From CF-118 sp035689345 (GTDB lineage: Bacteria; Chloroflexota; Dormibacteria; Dormibacterales; Dormibacteraceae), in the NCBI GenBank assembly GCA_035689345.1, contig DASSLR010000098.1, positions 1 through 45,389 on the forward strand: 45,389 nt of DNA, in the 5' to 3' direction. This document shows positions 17,099-25,919 of the stretch, one piece after another. The notes beneath the pieces are model-generated. The model was not told the origin of the DNA, ran no database searches, and worked only from the letters and a program-made list of their open reading frames with translations. The translations under genes were made by a program, and so were the position numbers. How positions within the stretch are numbered: the stretch's first letter is position 1; the number at the start of each line of letters is the position of its first letter.

Positions 17099-19669
17099 AT
17101 GAAGCACGCCCGTCTGACGGAGGAGATGCCGAAGGCGTTCGATCCAAAGGCCATCGAGGCCGGCTGGTACGCGCGCTGGGAGAAGGCCGGCCTCTTCACG
17201 GCGTCGGCGAAGAGCGACAAGCCGCGGTACACGATCTGTCTGCCACCGCCCAACGTCACCGGCGAGCTGCACATGGGTCATGCCCTCAACGGCACTGTGC
17301 AGGACATCTGGGCGCGCTACCGGCGCATGACGGGCCACGAGGTGCTGTTCCTCCCCGGCACCGACCACGCGGCCATCGCCACGCAGAACGTGATCGAGAA
17401 GCGACTCGCGAAAGAGGGCACCAGCAAGGAGGAGATCGGGCGCGACGCGTTCGCCGAGCTCGTGGACGAGTGGTACCGCACGGTCGGCGCCACCATCGTC
17501 AGCCAGTACCGCGTGCTCGGCGCGTCGCTGGACTGGACGCGCCAGCGCTTCACGATGGACGAGCGCTACGTGCGCTCGGTCCTCACCGCCTTCGTCGCCT
17601 TCTACGAGCGCGGCTGGATCTATCGCGCTCCACGCATCGTCAACTGGTGCCCCCACGACCAGTCGGCCATCAGCGACCTCGAGGTCAAGTGGCAGACGCA
17701 CGACGACGTCCTCTACTTCATCAAGTACCCGATCGAGGGTGGAGGCGACGTGACGATCGCCACCGTGAGGCCGGAGACGATGCTCGCCGACACCGGCGTG
17801 GCGGTCCACCCGGACGATCCGCGCTATCGCGACCTGGTCGGCAAGACAGCGATCCTGCCCCTCGTCGGCCGCAAGCTTCCCATCGTCGGCGACGACGCGG
17901 TCGATCCGGATTTCGGCACCGGCGCCCTCAAGGTCACGCCCGGCCACGACCCGATGGACTACGAGATCGGGCAGCGCCACAAGCTGGAAGTCATCAACGG
18001 CATGCACCTCGACGGGCGCATGAACGTGCCCGGCCTCCGTTACGACGGCATGCCGGGCGTCGAGGCGCGGAAGCTGGTCGTCGAGGACCTCAAGAAGCAA
18101 GGCGTCTTGCTCAAGGAAGAGCCGTACACGCACGACGTCGGCCACTGCGACCGCTGCGACGCGATCATCGAGCCGCTGATCAGCGAGCAGTGGTGGCTGC
18201 GCATGGACAAGATGCGCGACCGCGCGGTGGCGGCGAGCGCCGCGGGCCAGGTCCGCTGGCACCCGGAGCGCTACGAGCGGATCTACCTCGACTGGATGCA
18301 CGGGCTGCGCGACTGGAACATCAGCCGGCAGCTGTGGCTCGGTCACCGCATCCCCGTCTACTACTGCGAGAACGATCACGTCATCGCCAGCGTCGATCCG
18401 CCGCACGAGTGCACGGAGTGCGGAAGCACGCAGCTGAGGCAGGACACCGACGTCCTCGACACGTGGTTCTCGTCAGCGCTCTGGCCGTTCGCCACGCTGG
18501 GCTGGCCCGACGAAACAGAGGACCTGCGGACCTTCTATCCCACGAACATGAACTGCACGGCCCGCGAGATCATCTTTCTCTGGGTCAGCCGCATGATCAT
18601 GACGGGCCTCGAGTTCATGGGCGAGGTCCCTTTCGCGGATGTGGCGATCCACTGCCAGGTGCAGGCCGCGGACGGGCGCAGGATGTCGAAGTCGCTGGGC
18701 ACGGGCGTCGATCCGCGATCCATCGTCGACCAGTACGGCGCCGACGCGCTGCGCGCATGGGCGGCCTCGGTGGCCATGTCCAGCCAGGACGTCCGCTACG
18801 ACGAGTCGCGGATCGAGGGCTACCGCCGCTTCTGCAACAAGCTGTGGAACGCGGTCAAGCCGATCCTCGCGAGCCTCGACGGCGCCGCTCCACGCGCCGT
18901 GCCCGAGCCGGAAGACCTTGTGCTGTACGAAGACCGCTGGATCCTGTCCAAGCTCGCAGCGGCGTGCGACGCCATCGCGCGGGGCATCGAAGAGTTCGCG
19001 TTCCAGGATTCGATCAACGCGGCGTACGCGTTCGCGTGGAACGAGTTCTGCGACTGGTGGCTCGAAGCCGCCAAGCCGCGGCTGAAGGCCGCCGACCCGA
19101 CCGCCCAGGCGATCGGCATCTACTGCCTCGACTCATTGATCCGCGCGCTGCATCCGTTCATGCCGTTCGTCACCGAGGAGCTCTGGTCGCGCCTCCCCGG
19201 CGATCGGGACTTCGTGATGAGGAGCGCTTGGCCCGAGGACGCGAGCCGTTACATCGACGCCCAGGTCGAGCTCGACTTCGAGTCGCTCATGGCGATGGTG
19301 TCGGAGATCCGGTCCTATCGCAAGTCGGTGAGTGGCGCGCCGGCGAAGGGTGGAGCGGTCACGCTGGACGAGAAGTGGGACAAGGACTGGGTCGACACGC
19401 TTTCGAGGATCGGCGACGTCGCGGTCACCGAGCAGCTTCCGCCGGGCAAGGCCCTGGGCCTGGCGGGTGGCAGCGTCGTCTTCCCCCAGGTCGACACCGC
19501 CGACGCCGCGGTCACCGCGAAGAAGATCGCCCAGCTGCGCAAGGACCTCGAACGCATCGAGGAGAAGCTGGCCAACGAGCAGTTCATGGCCAAGGCGCCG
19601 CCGGAGGAGATCGCGAAGCAGCAGGGCCGTGCCGACGAGTTGAAGGCCGCGATCGAGCGACTCAGCTAA
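17099..19669 (+). CDS. valS: Valyl-tRNA synthetase
   Basis: An 856-residue class I aminoacyl-tRNA synthetase. The HIGH motif appears as HMGH (residues 58-61) in PPPNVTGELHMGHAL. The KMSKS motif appears as RMSKS near residue 528, followed by LGTGVDP, a hallmark of ValRS. An editing (CP1) domain lies between, with TVRPETMLADTGVAVHP and GTGALKVTPGHDP. The last about 65 residues form the ValRS C-terminal coiled coil (KKIAQLRKDLERIEEKLANE). It charges tRNA-Val and hydrolyses mischarged threonine. Length and motifs are standard. Confidence 0.98.
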   Translation: MKHARLTEEMPKAFDPKAIEAGWYARWEKAGLFTASAKSDKPRYTICLPPPNVTGELHMGHALNGTVQDIWARYRRMTGHEVLFLPGTDHAAIATQNVIEKRLAKEGTSKEEIGRDAFAELVDEWYRTVGATIVSQYRVLGASLDWTRQRFTMDERYVRSVLTAFVAFYERGWIYRAPRIVNWCPHDQSAISDLEVKWQTHDDVLYFIKYPIEGGGDVTIATVRPETMLADTGVAVHPDDPRYRDLVGKTAILPLVGRKLPIVGDDAVDPDFGTGALKVTPGHDPMDYEIGQRHKLEVINGMHLDGRMNVPGLRYDGMPGVEARKLVVEDLKKQGVLLKEEPYTHDVGHCDRCDAIIEPLISEQWWLRMDKMRDRAVAASAAGQVRWHPERYERIYLDWMHGLRDWNISRQLWLGHRIPVYYCENDHVIASVDPPHECTECGSTQLRQDTDVLDTWFSSALWPFATLGWPDETEDLRTFYPTNMNCTAREIIFLWVSRMIMTGLEFMGEVPFADVAIHCQVQAADGRRMSKSLGTGVDPRSIVDQYGADALRAWAASVAMSSQDVRYDESRIEGYRRFCNKLWNAVKPILASLDGAAPRAVPEPEDLVLYEDRWILSKLAAACDAIARGIEEFAFQDSINAAYAFAWNEFCDWWLEAAKPRLKAADPTAQAIGIYCLDSLIRALHPFMPFVTEELWSRLPGDRDFVMRSAWPEDASRYIDAQVELDFESLMAMVSEIRSYRKSVSGAPAKGGAVTLDEKWDKDWVDTLSRIGDVAVTEQLPPGKALGLAGGSVVFPQVDTADAAVTAKKIAQLRKDLERIEEKLANEQFMAKAPPEEIAKQQGRADELKAAIERLS

Positions 19670-19691
19670 CGAAATAACCTGTTAGCGGCAA

Positions 19692-21344
19692 ATGCCGCCG
19701 GTTGCGCTGCTGGCGCCCATCGCGCTGCCCATCGTCGCCGCCATCGCCGCGGCTGCTTCGGCGCGCCTCGGTGAAGGCATCGCCCGCATCGTCGCGTCCG
19801 CGGGCGCGTGGGCCTCTTTAGTGGCGATCGCCGGCATCTGGCTTGCCGTTCGCTCCACGCAGGAGCTTGCGCTCGGCCCGCTCGGTTTCGGAGCGAGCTT
19901 CGACCTTCGGCTCGATGGAGTGGGGGTCGTGTTTGGAGTGATCGCGCTGGCGCCGGCGGCGCTGCTGCTCACGCTGCAGCAGCGAGGCTGGCAGGAGAGC
20001 ACGGTGGCATCGCTCGCCATCGCAGCGGTCGTCCTCGCCATCGAGTCCGATGCGATGGTTCTGACCGCGGTCGGCGGTTGCACGGCGGCCACGCTCGCGG
20101 TGGTGCAGTTCGACATCGAGGACGTGCGCGCGGTGCGTCCGGCGTGGGCCTCGGTGATCACGCCGTGGCTCGCCCTCGCGTGGGCGGGAGTGACGCTTCA
20201 GATCGAGGCCGGCACGGCGGTCTACGCGGCGGTCCCCGTGTCGGCGTTGACCATCGGCATCTTCGCGCTCATAGCCATTGCCGCCGTGCTGGGCGGGGGC
20301 ATCGTGCCGTGGCGCGGATGGGCGTCGCGCATCTGGACGAGGCCTTCGCTCCGGGCTGCCGGCGTGACCACGGCTTTGCTGCTGCCGCTCGGCATCTACC
20401 TGCTCGTGCGCGCCTACGAGATCGGCAACGGGAGGTATCCGCAGTCGTGGCTCAACCTCGCCCTCGCCGCGTGGGGCGTCCTGGTCGCGCTCGCGGCGGC
20501 CGCGCGCGCGCAGGCGGCCCCCAACCGGGCCGAGTACCTCGCGGAGATCGTGCCGGGCCTCGCCGGCTTCGCGCTCATGGCGGTGGCCATCGGCTCGGCG
20601 CTCGGACTGCTGGCCGGAGTCGTGCTGCTCGTGGCGGCGGCGATGCTGACGGCCGCACTGCCGCTGCTGCCCGACCGCCGGGGCGCGGCCGTCCTCCTGG
20701 TGGTGGCAGCCGCCGCGGGCGTTCCGCCCGGGCTGGCCTTCGGCGGACGCGTCCTGGGCCTCGCGGCCGCCTTCGAGACAGGCAACGTCTTCGGCCTCGT
20801 CGCGGTTGCGGGCGCCGCCACCTGGCTGCTCGCGGCGGCCGCCGCGGCGCGATCGGTCGGCCTGCCACCCGGCCGGCGCCGGCTCGTGCCGGCGGCGCTG
20901 GCGATGGTCGCTGCCGTCCTCGGTGGCGTTGTCATCGCCTCGGGGCCGGCCCTCGCCGCGATCGCCACCGTCACGAGCGACGCGATCGCCGGCGTCATGA
21001 ACCAGCCGGGCGACCTGCGACCGGATCCGCTGTCGATCATCACAGTGACCGCGGTCCTGCCCGTGGTCGCGCTGTTCGGCCCGCTCCTCGTCCTCGGTGG
21101 CGCCGCCGTGGCCCTCTCCAAACCTGGGCAGGCGACCAGCACGACGGAGTCCAAAGCGCCGCTGTTCGCGGTCCCAGGCGCGACCCTCGCGGCGACGGCG
21201 CTGGCACGCCTGCGCGCCCTGTCGATGCCCGACCAGTACCGCTCGCTGTTCAACCCGGCGGCCCTGGAGACCGTGGCAGCGGGCGGGCGCCCGATGCTCT
21301 GGCTGGCCGCCCTCGTCGCACTCATCGTCGCGATCGCCCGATGA
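19692..21344 (+). CDS. Divergent NuoL/antiporter-like membrane protein
   Basis: A 550-residue polytopic protein, hydrophobic along nearly its whole length. The segment LRLDGVGVVFGVIALAPAALLL (about 73-94) resembles the LRxDGLS start of the proton-antiporter subunits of complex I, Mrp and energy-converting hydrogenases. The rest is too divergent to assign firmly, and I could not identify the usual Lys/Glu channel residues. It is the first of four overlapping membrane genes; its stop overlaps the next start as ATGA. No hydrophilic redox subunits are nearby. A TAACCT hexamer ends 11 bases upstream of the ATG. The family link is an inference of modest strength. Confidence 0.65.
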   Translation: MPPVALLAPIALPIVAAIAAAASARLGEGIARIVASAGAWASLVAIAGIWLAVRSTQELALGPLGFGASFDLRLDGVGVVFGVIALAPAALLLTLQQRGWQESTVASLAIAAVVLAIESDAMVLTAVGGCTAATLAVVQFDIEDVRAVRPAWASVITPWLALAWAGVTLQIEAGTAVYAAVPVSALTIGIFALIAIAAVLGGGIVPWRGWASRIWTRPSLRAAGVTTALLLPLGIYLLVRAYEIGNGRYPQSWLNLALAAWGVLVALAAAARAQAAPNRAEYLAEIVPGLAGFALMAVAIGSALGLLAGVVLLVAAAMLTAALPLLPDRRGAAVLLVVAAAAGVPPGLAFGGRVLGLAAAFETGNVFGLVAVAGAATWLLAAAAAARSVGLPPGRRRLVPAALAMVAAVLGGVVIASGPALAAIATVTSDAIAGVMNQPGDLRPDPLSIITVTAVLPVVALFGPLLVLGGAAVALSKPGQATSTTESKAPLFAVPGATLAATALARLRALSMPDQYRSLFNPAALETVAAGGRPMLWLAALVALIVAIAR

Positions 21345-21889
21345 GCGACGCGGCGGCATTCGTGGCCTGGCTTGGCGGAGCCGTCATCGTGCTGGCCGAC
21401 GGACGGCGCGGGCTCGCCGCGGGCCTGGCCCTGCTCGCGGCCGCGGCGGGCGGCCTGGCGTGGTCCGCGGGCCAGCAGGAAGGGGCGATCGTGCTGCTCG
21501 CCGGCGGCGTCCTCGGCGCCGCGATCAGGTTCACCATCGGACCTGAGGGGTGGGGCCTGATGCAGCCCGGCTCCACGCCTCGGCTCCTTTTGACGGTCGT
21601 CGCCGGCGTCATCGCCCTCTGGCTCGGGCTGGCCGCGACGTCCGGCGAGAGCTCGGGCTTCAGGGTCGCCGTGCTCGTGGCGCTTCCCCTGCTGGCCGGC
21701 CGCGCGCTGCAGGCCGCGGAGGCCGCCGTGCTGCTGACCGCGCTGGCGGGACTTGCGCTGGTGCTCGGGGTCGTCTCGACGGCAGGGCCGAACCACGTCG
21801 GGATCGCGGCCTACGCGGTCGCCGCCCTGGTTGCAGCGGGCGCCTCAGCCATTCCGATCCCGGCTACGCCTCGTCCGCGTGGAACCTGA
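21341..21889 (+). CDS. Small polytopic membrane protein of the complex-I-like cluster
   Basis: A 182-residue, very hydrophobic protein with about six predicted membrane spans, rich in Ala, Gly, Leu and Val. It starts at the ATG overlapping the previous stop (ATGA) and ends overlapping the next gene by 11 bases, so it is clearly part of the operon. By position it may correspond to a NuoK/NuoJ or HyfE-like small subunit, but I see no diagnostic motif and leave it unassigned. Confidence 0.65.
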   Translation: MSDAAAFVAWLGGAVIVLADGRRGLAAGLALLAAAAGGLAWSAGQQEGAIVLLAGGVLGAAIRFTIGPEGWGLMQPGSTPRLLLTVVAGVIALWLGLAATSGESSGFRVAVLVALPLLAGRALQAAEAAVLLTALAGLALVLGVVSTAGPNHVGIAAYAVAALVAAGASAIPIPATPRPRGT

Positions 21890-23096
21890 GCTCGCCGTAG
21901 CGCTGCCGGCCGCCGGCGCGGCGTGCGTGTCGGCGCTGAAGCCGCGGCCCCGGCTCGCGCTCGCCGCCGGCGCCGCGCTCGGGGCCGGCGGGCTGCTGGC
22001 GGTCTTCCTGAGCCGGCCCGAGGTGGCGTCCGACCAGCTCGGCATCACCCTCAGCCTGTCGCCGGGGGCTCGCTCCCTGCTCATCGTCGCGTCCCTCGCG
22101 CTGGCGATCCTGGTCGCCCTGCCGCCGCCGCGCGCCGAGCGAGCCAGCCTGCTTCGCTGGGGCCTCGGCGGCCTCGCGGGCATGACCGCGATGGCGGTGT
22201 CGCCCAACCTCGCCGTGGCGGTGATGGCGCTGCTCCTGCTCGTCGTCCTGCAGGCGGCAGGCACAGGCCGTCGCGCGTTCTCGAGCCGCGTGAGGGCTCC
22301 GGCGCTGGCGGTGGCGCTGCTCACGCTCGCGCTGGCGCTGTCGGCTCTGACCGGGCCGCCGCTGTTGAACCGCCTCGTGGCCGTCTGTCTCGTCGCCGGT
22401 CTCGCCGCCGCGCTGGGCGTCCTGCCCTACATCCACGAGTTCGACGCGGAAGAGCCGACCGCGACATCGCCGATTCCATGGCTGGCGTTTCTCGGCCCGA
22501 TGATCGCGGTCGTCGTCGTCGCTCACGCCGACGACCTCGCCGAGGGCGCGGAGGATGCGATCGGGGCGCTGCTGATCGGCCTCGGCCTGTTGAACATCGT
22601 GGTCGCGACGCTCGCCTCGTGGCGCACCAAGTCCGACGCGGCCGCGTGGCGATACTCGTTCATCGCGGACTGGGGCCTCGCGCTCTGCGGGTTCGGGCTG
22701 GTGCTGCCGGAAGGCATCGGCGCCGCGCTGCTCGTCCTCTACTCGATCCTGCTGGGACGCCTGCCGCTGTACCTCTGGTCGCGCCAGTCGTTGCGCGAGA
22801 AGGCGCAGACCGACCGCCCGATCAACTTCATCGTGGCCGCGGCACTTGCGGGTTCGGCGCCGTTCGCAGGATTCCCGGCGAGGATCCTTCTGCTCCGGGC
22901 CGCGACGGCGATGTACTGGCCGCTCGCGCTCGTGCTCGCCTGCTCGTTCCTCCTGTGGCTGCCCGGCTCGCTGAGGCTCGGGCGCACCATGGGCGTGCCG
23001 ACCGGCCGGCAGCTGGTGGGCGTGGCGATCGCGCTGACGATCAGCGTCGCCTTCGGTCTGTTTCCGCGTCCGCTGCTCGCGCTGGCGGGGCTGTGA
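21879..23096 (+). CDS. NuoN/NuoM-like membrane protein
   Basis: A 405-residue polytopic protein from a GTG overlapping the previous gene. The segment ASWRTKSDAAAWRYSFIADWGLALCGFGL (about 246-274) matches the position and pattern of the conserved KRxxAYSSIxHxG helix of antiporter-type subunits, with Asp where His is usual. GSAPFAGFPARILLLRAATAMYW resembles the GxPPxAGFxxK segment. Both suggest descent from complex-I or hydrogenase membrane subunits with altered channel residues. The stop overlaps the next start as GTGA. Confidence 0.65.
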   Translation: MEPELAVALPAAGAACVSALKPRPRLALAAGAALGAGGLLAVFLSRPEVASDQLGITLSLSPGARSLLIVASLALAILVALPPPRAERASLLRWGLGGLAGMTAMAVSPNLAVAVMALLLLVVLQAAGTGRRAFSSRVRAPALAVALLTLALALSALTGPPLLNRLVAVCLVAGLAAALGVLPYIHEFDAEEPTATSPIPWLAFLGPMIAVVVVAHADDLAEGAEDAIGALLIGLGLLNIVVATLASWRTKSDAAAWRYSFIADWGLALCGFGLVLPEGIGAALLVLYSILLGRLPLYLWSRQSLREKAQTDRPINFIVAAALAGSAPFAGFPARILLLRAATAMYWPLALVLACSFLLWLPGSLRLGRTMGVPTGRQLVGVAIALTISVAFGLFPRPLLALAGL

Positions 23097-23902
23097 CCCA
23101 GCTGCTGTCGGCCGCCGCCGCCGAAACGCTCGCGCTGCTCGTCTATCCCGGACTGATCACGGTCGCCCTGTTCGGCCTGGTGGTGGAGATCGTCTGGTCG
23201 GCCGTGGCACGCCAGGCGATCGGCCGGCCCAACATCTGGCGCCGGCGTCCGCCCACGGTGCAGGTCATCGTCGCCCTGCTGGCGGTCCTGGCCGCGGCGC
23301 AGTTCGCCGCGCCCTTCAACCCCGTGCCGCCTGCGGATCGCAACCTCGTGATTGCGGCCATCGCCATCGGTTTCACCGCGTGGGCGGAGCTGGCCCTCGA
23401 CCCCGAGCTGGTGGCAAGGCCCGGGCTGGTGCTGGTCATCCAGGCGTGCTGGCTCCTGTCCGTGCTCGGTCCCGCCATCGAGCCCGAGAGCCTTCGCCCG
23501 CAGGTGCTCGGCAACGTGCTGGTCCCCGCGCTGCTGCCGGTGAAGGTCGCAGCCGGCTTCCTCTACCTGCTGTGCCTGCCGCCGCTGATGCGCCTGTGGC
23601 CGATGGCGCCACCCGCCGAGCGGAGGGCGCGACCGCGCTTCAACGCGACCCGCACGGTGCTCTGGTTTCCGTACTGCGGCCTCTTCACGACTCTCTTCTT
23701 CCCTCCGGGGGCGGATGACGTGGCCGGCCTGGTCCGCTTCTTCGGCATCACGGCCGTCGCGGCGCTCCTGTGCGTGCTGACCGGCAGCCTGCTCGCGCGG
23801 CGCGGAGCCGAGCGCGCCCGCGGCCTGTACGCGAGGGCGGTGGCGCCGTACTCGCTGCTGCTGCTCGGCCTGATCCTGGTGACGCTGGCCCTGACCCGCT
23901 AG
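23093..23902 (+). CDS. Membrane protein, possibly NuoH/HyfC-like
   Basis: A 269-residue protein with about eight predicted membrane spans. It starts at the GTG overlapping the previous stop. The first helix is followed by a basic loop, RQAIGRPNIWRRRPP, which recalls the arginine-rich loop after the first helix of NuoH/HyfC subunits. The usual E-rich quinone-site loops are not evident. As the fourth gene of the operon it would complete a membrane-arm-like set, but the assignment is weak. Its stop lies just upstream of the rplU promoter. Confidence 0.6.
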   Translation: MTQLLSAAAAETLALLVYPGLITVALFGLVVEIVWSAVARQAIGRPNIWRRRPPTVQVIVALLAVLAAAQFAAPFNPVPPADRNLVIAAIAIGFTAWAELALDPELVARPGLVLVIQACWLLSVLGPAIEPESLRPQVLGNVLVPALLPVKVAAGFLYLLCLPPLMRLWPMAPPAERRARPRFNATRTVLWFPYCGLFTTLFFPPGADDVAGLVRFFGITAVAALLCVLTGSLLARRGAERARGLYARAVAPYSLLLLGLILVTLALTR

Positions 23903-23906
23903 TTGG

Positions 23907-23912
23907 TAGAAT
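23907..23912 (+). promoter_or_regulatory. -10 element of rplU (apparently leaderless)
   Basis: TAGAAT begins four bases after the preceding stop and ends eight bases before the GTG at 23921, which would place the transcription start at or next to the start codon. Confidence 0.6.
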
Positions 23913-23920
23913 TCTTCGCC

Positions 23921-24379
23921 GTGCCCAAGCCAGACGGATCGCTGTCGGCTGTCGTCGTCAGCGGCGGCAAACAATATCGAGTCGCCCCGGGAGACCGCGT
24001 GCTGGTCGACCGGCTGGCCGCCGAGCCCGGTTCTTCCGTGAAGCTCGGCCGCGTCCTGCTGCTTCACGAGGGTGACGCGATCGAGGTGGGCACGCCGGGA
24101 ATCGAGGGTTTCGAGGTGGAGGCCAAGGTGCTGGCGCACAGCCGCGGGCCGCGCATCGAGGTGCTGCGATACAAGTCGAAGAAGCACGTGCGCGTGCATC
24201 GCGGAGCCCGTGCCGACCTGACGGCGCTCGAGATCCTGCCCTTCGGTCGCCACACAGACGAAGAGCCGGAGGAGGCCGAGGCCGAGGAAGCTCCGAAGAA
24301 GGGAGCGCGCAGGCCGCGGGCGAAGAAAGAGACGAAAGAGACCAAGGAGACGAAGACCGCCAAGGCGGGCAAGAAATAG
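23921..24379 (+). CDS. rplU: Ribosomal protein bL21 with a long charged C-terminal tail
   Basis: A 152-residue bL21; the usual length is near 103. The core has VSGGKQYRVAPGD at the N terminus and KKHVRVHRGARADLT near its end, the bL21 signature region. The extra 45 residues are Glu/Ala- then Lys-rich with KETKETKETK tandem repeats. I chose GTG 23921 over the TTG at 23903 because the TAGAAT promoter lies between them and the family's GGKQYRV motif sits close to the N terminus. The stop abuts the rpmA ATG. It binds 23S rRNA in the large subunit. Confidence 0.95.
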   Translation: MPKPDGSLSAVVVSGGKQYRVAPGDRVLVDRLAAEPGSSVKLGRVLLLHEGDAIEVGTPGIEGFEVEAKVLAHSRGPRIEVLRYKSKKHVRVHRGARADLTALEILPFGRHTDEEPEEAEAEEAPKKGARRPRAKKETKETKETKTAKAGKK

Positions 24380-24658
24380 ATGGCACACAAGAAAGGCGGC
24401 GGCTCCTCACGCAACGGCCGCGATTCGAACCCGCAGATGCTTGGCGTCAAGATCTACGGCGGCCAGGAGGTCAACGCGGGCATGATCCTGGTCCGGCAGC
24501 GTGGCAGCAAGATCAGCGCCGGAGAAGGCGTCGGACTGGGCCGCGACCACACGCTGTTCGCGCTGGTGCCGGGCACTGTCCGCTACGAGCGCGTGGGCAA
24601 GGACGGACGGCGCGTGAGGGTGCTGACGGCCGCGCCGAACCAAGACGCCAAGGCCTAG
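24380..24658 (+). CDS. rpmA: Ribosomal protein bL27
   Basis: A 92-residue bL27 beginning MAHKKGGGSSRNGRDSN, the standard N terminus that reaches the peptidyl-transferase centre. There is no cleavable N-terminal extension like that of some Firmicutes. The GxKIYGGQEVNAGMILVRQRG core is canonical. It starts with no gap after rplU, and obgE follows, the common rplU-rpmA-obgE order. Confidence 0.98.
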   Translation: MAHKKGGGSSRNGRDSNPQMLGVKIYGGQEVNAGMILVRQRGSKISAGEGVGLGRDHTLFALVPGTVRYERVGKDGRRVRVLTAAPNQDAKA

Positions 24659-24707
24659 TCAGACCTCATCAGGCGCTCGGACCAGGCCGTTCATCGACTC
24701 GGCTCGT

Positions 24708-25919
24708 GTGCTCCTGCGCGCCGGCAACGGTGGCAAAGGCTCGGCGTCGTTCCGCCACGAGCCGTTCGTCCCGCGAGGCGGACCTGACGGCGGCGACGGC
24801 GGGCGCGGTGGCTCGGTCTGGGTGCGGGCGTCCACCGATCTCCTCGATCTCTCCACGTACGTGAGGCGTGTGCGGTGGCAGGCGGATCCCGGCGGCGACG
24901 GCGCTGGCGGTCGCAAGACAGGTCGCCGCGGCGCGGAGCTGGTGCTTGACGTGCCGGTGGGCACCATGGTGCTCGACGAAGACGGCGCGCTCATCGCCGA
25001 CCTGGATCACCCGGGCGCACGCCATGAAGTGGTGCGCGGCGGGGCGGGCGGGCGCGGCAACGTGCACTTCAAGAGTCCGACGCGTCGCGCGCCGGACCAC
25101 GCCGAACCTGGTGCGCGAGGTGAAGAGCTGATGGTCGTCTTCGATCTGAAGCTCATCGCGGACGTGGGCCTCATCGGCCAGCCGAACGCGGGCAAGTCCT
25201 CGCTGCTGCGCGCGCTGACCGCCGCCCGCCCCAAGGTCGCCGCCTATCCGTTCACGACGCTGAACCCGGAGCTCGGTGTGATGGAGGTGGGTGGACGCGG
25301 AATCGTGCTGGCCGAGATCCCCGGCCTCATCCAGGGCGCCGCCCAGGGCGCCGGGCTCGGCTTGAGGTTCCTGCGCCACGTCGAGCGCACGCGCGTGCTG
25401 GTCTACGTCGTCGACGGATCTTCCGCGGACCCGTGGCACGAGGTCGCGGTCGTCCGCACCGAAGTGGCGGCGTTCTCGGAAGCGGTGGCGGCCCGGCCGT
25501 ACATAGTGGCCGTCAACAAGATCGACCTGCCGGAGGCGCGGCGCTCGCGCACGCGCCGGAAGAGGACCTTTTACGTCTCGGCCAAGACCGGCGAAGGCAT
25601 CCCCGCGCTCGCCGAGGGCATCGCCGAGGCGCTCACGCACGCCCCGCAGCTGCCCGCTCCGCGGCGGCGTGTGGTTGCGACTCAGCTGCCTTCGGCCGCG
25701 CCACCGCTCACGGTCACGCGCTATCCGTGGGGTTTCCGGGTCAGCGGCCAGCGCATCGAACGGCTGGTGGACCGGACCGACCTCGATTCGGACAGCGCGC
25801 TGGAGAGATTCCAGGTCGAGCTCGACCGCATCGGAGTCAACGCGGCGCTCGAGGGCGCGGGGGTGAAGGCGGGTGACACCGTCCGCATCGGGCCCACCGA
25901 ATTCGAGTATCAACCGTGA
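24708..25919 (+). CDS. obgE: Obg family ribosome-assembly GTPase (start uncertain)
   Basis: 403 residues from GTG 24708. The glycine-rich Obg domain (GGPDGGDGGRGG, about 24-35) comes first. The G domain has G1 GQPNAGKS (157-164), a G3 written EIPG at 203-206 where Asp is usual, and G4 NKID (270-273). A C-terminal OCT domain (about 325-403) follows. In-frame codons upstream of the GTG encode FIDSAR, matching the usual Obg N terminus, but no ATG, GTG or TTG precedes them before a stop; the true start may be non-canonical (ATC at 24693) or lost. Obg binds the 50S subunit and coordinates ribosome assembly with stress responses. Confidence 0.93.
   Translation: MLLRAGNGGKGSASFRHEPFVPRGGPDGGDGGRGGSVWVRASTDLLDLSTYVRRVRWQADPGGDGAGGRKTGRRGAELVLDVPVGTMVLDEDGALIADLDHPGARHEVVRGGAGGRGNVHFKSPTRRAPDHAEPGARGEELMVVFDLKLIADVGLIGQPNAGKSSLLRALTAARPKVAAYPFTTLNPELGVMEVGGRGIVLAEIPGLIQGAAQGAGLGLRFLRHVERTRVLVYVVDGSSADPWHEVAVVRTEVAAFSEAVAARPYIVAVNKIDLPEARRSRTRRKRTFYVSAKTGEGIPALAEGIAEALTHAPQLPAPRRRVVATQLPSAAPPLTVTRYPWGFRVSGQRIERLVDRTDLDSDSALERFQVELDRIGVNAALEGAGVKAGDTVRIGPTEFEYQP

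Noticed and set aside
19818..21359. Minus-strand frame of 513 codons opposite the NuoL-like gene
   Set aside because: Almost all charged and Gln/Arg-rich, as expected from the complement of a hydrophobic protein gene. The plus-strand frame has operon overlaps and membrane patterning.
22739..24388. Minus-strand frame of 549 codons opposite the complex-I-like genes and rplU
   Set aside because: It is antisense to three real genes and contains no recognisable domain.
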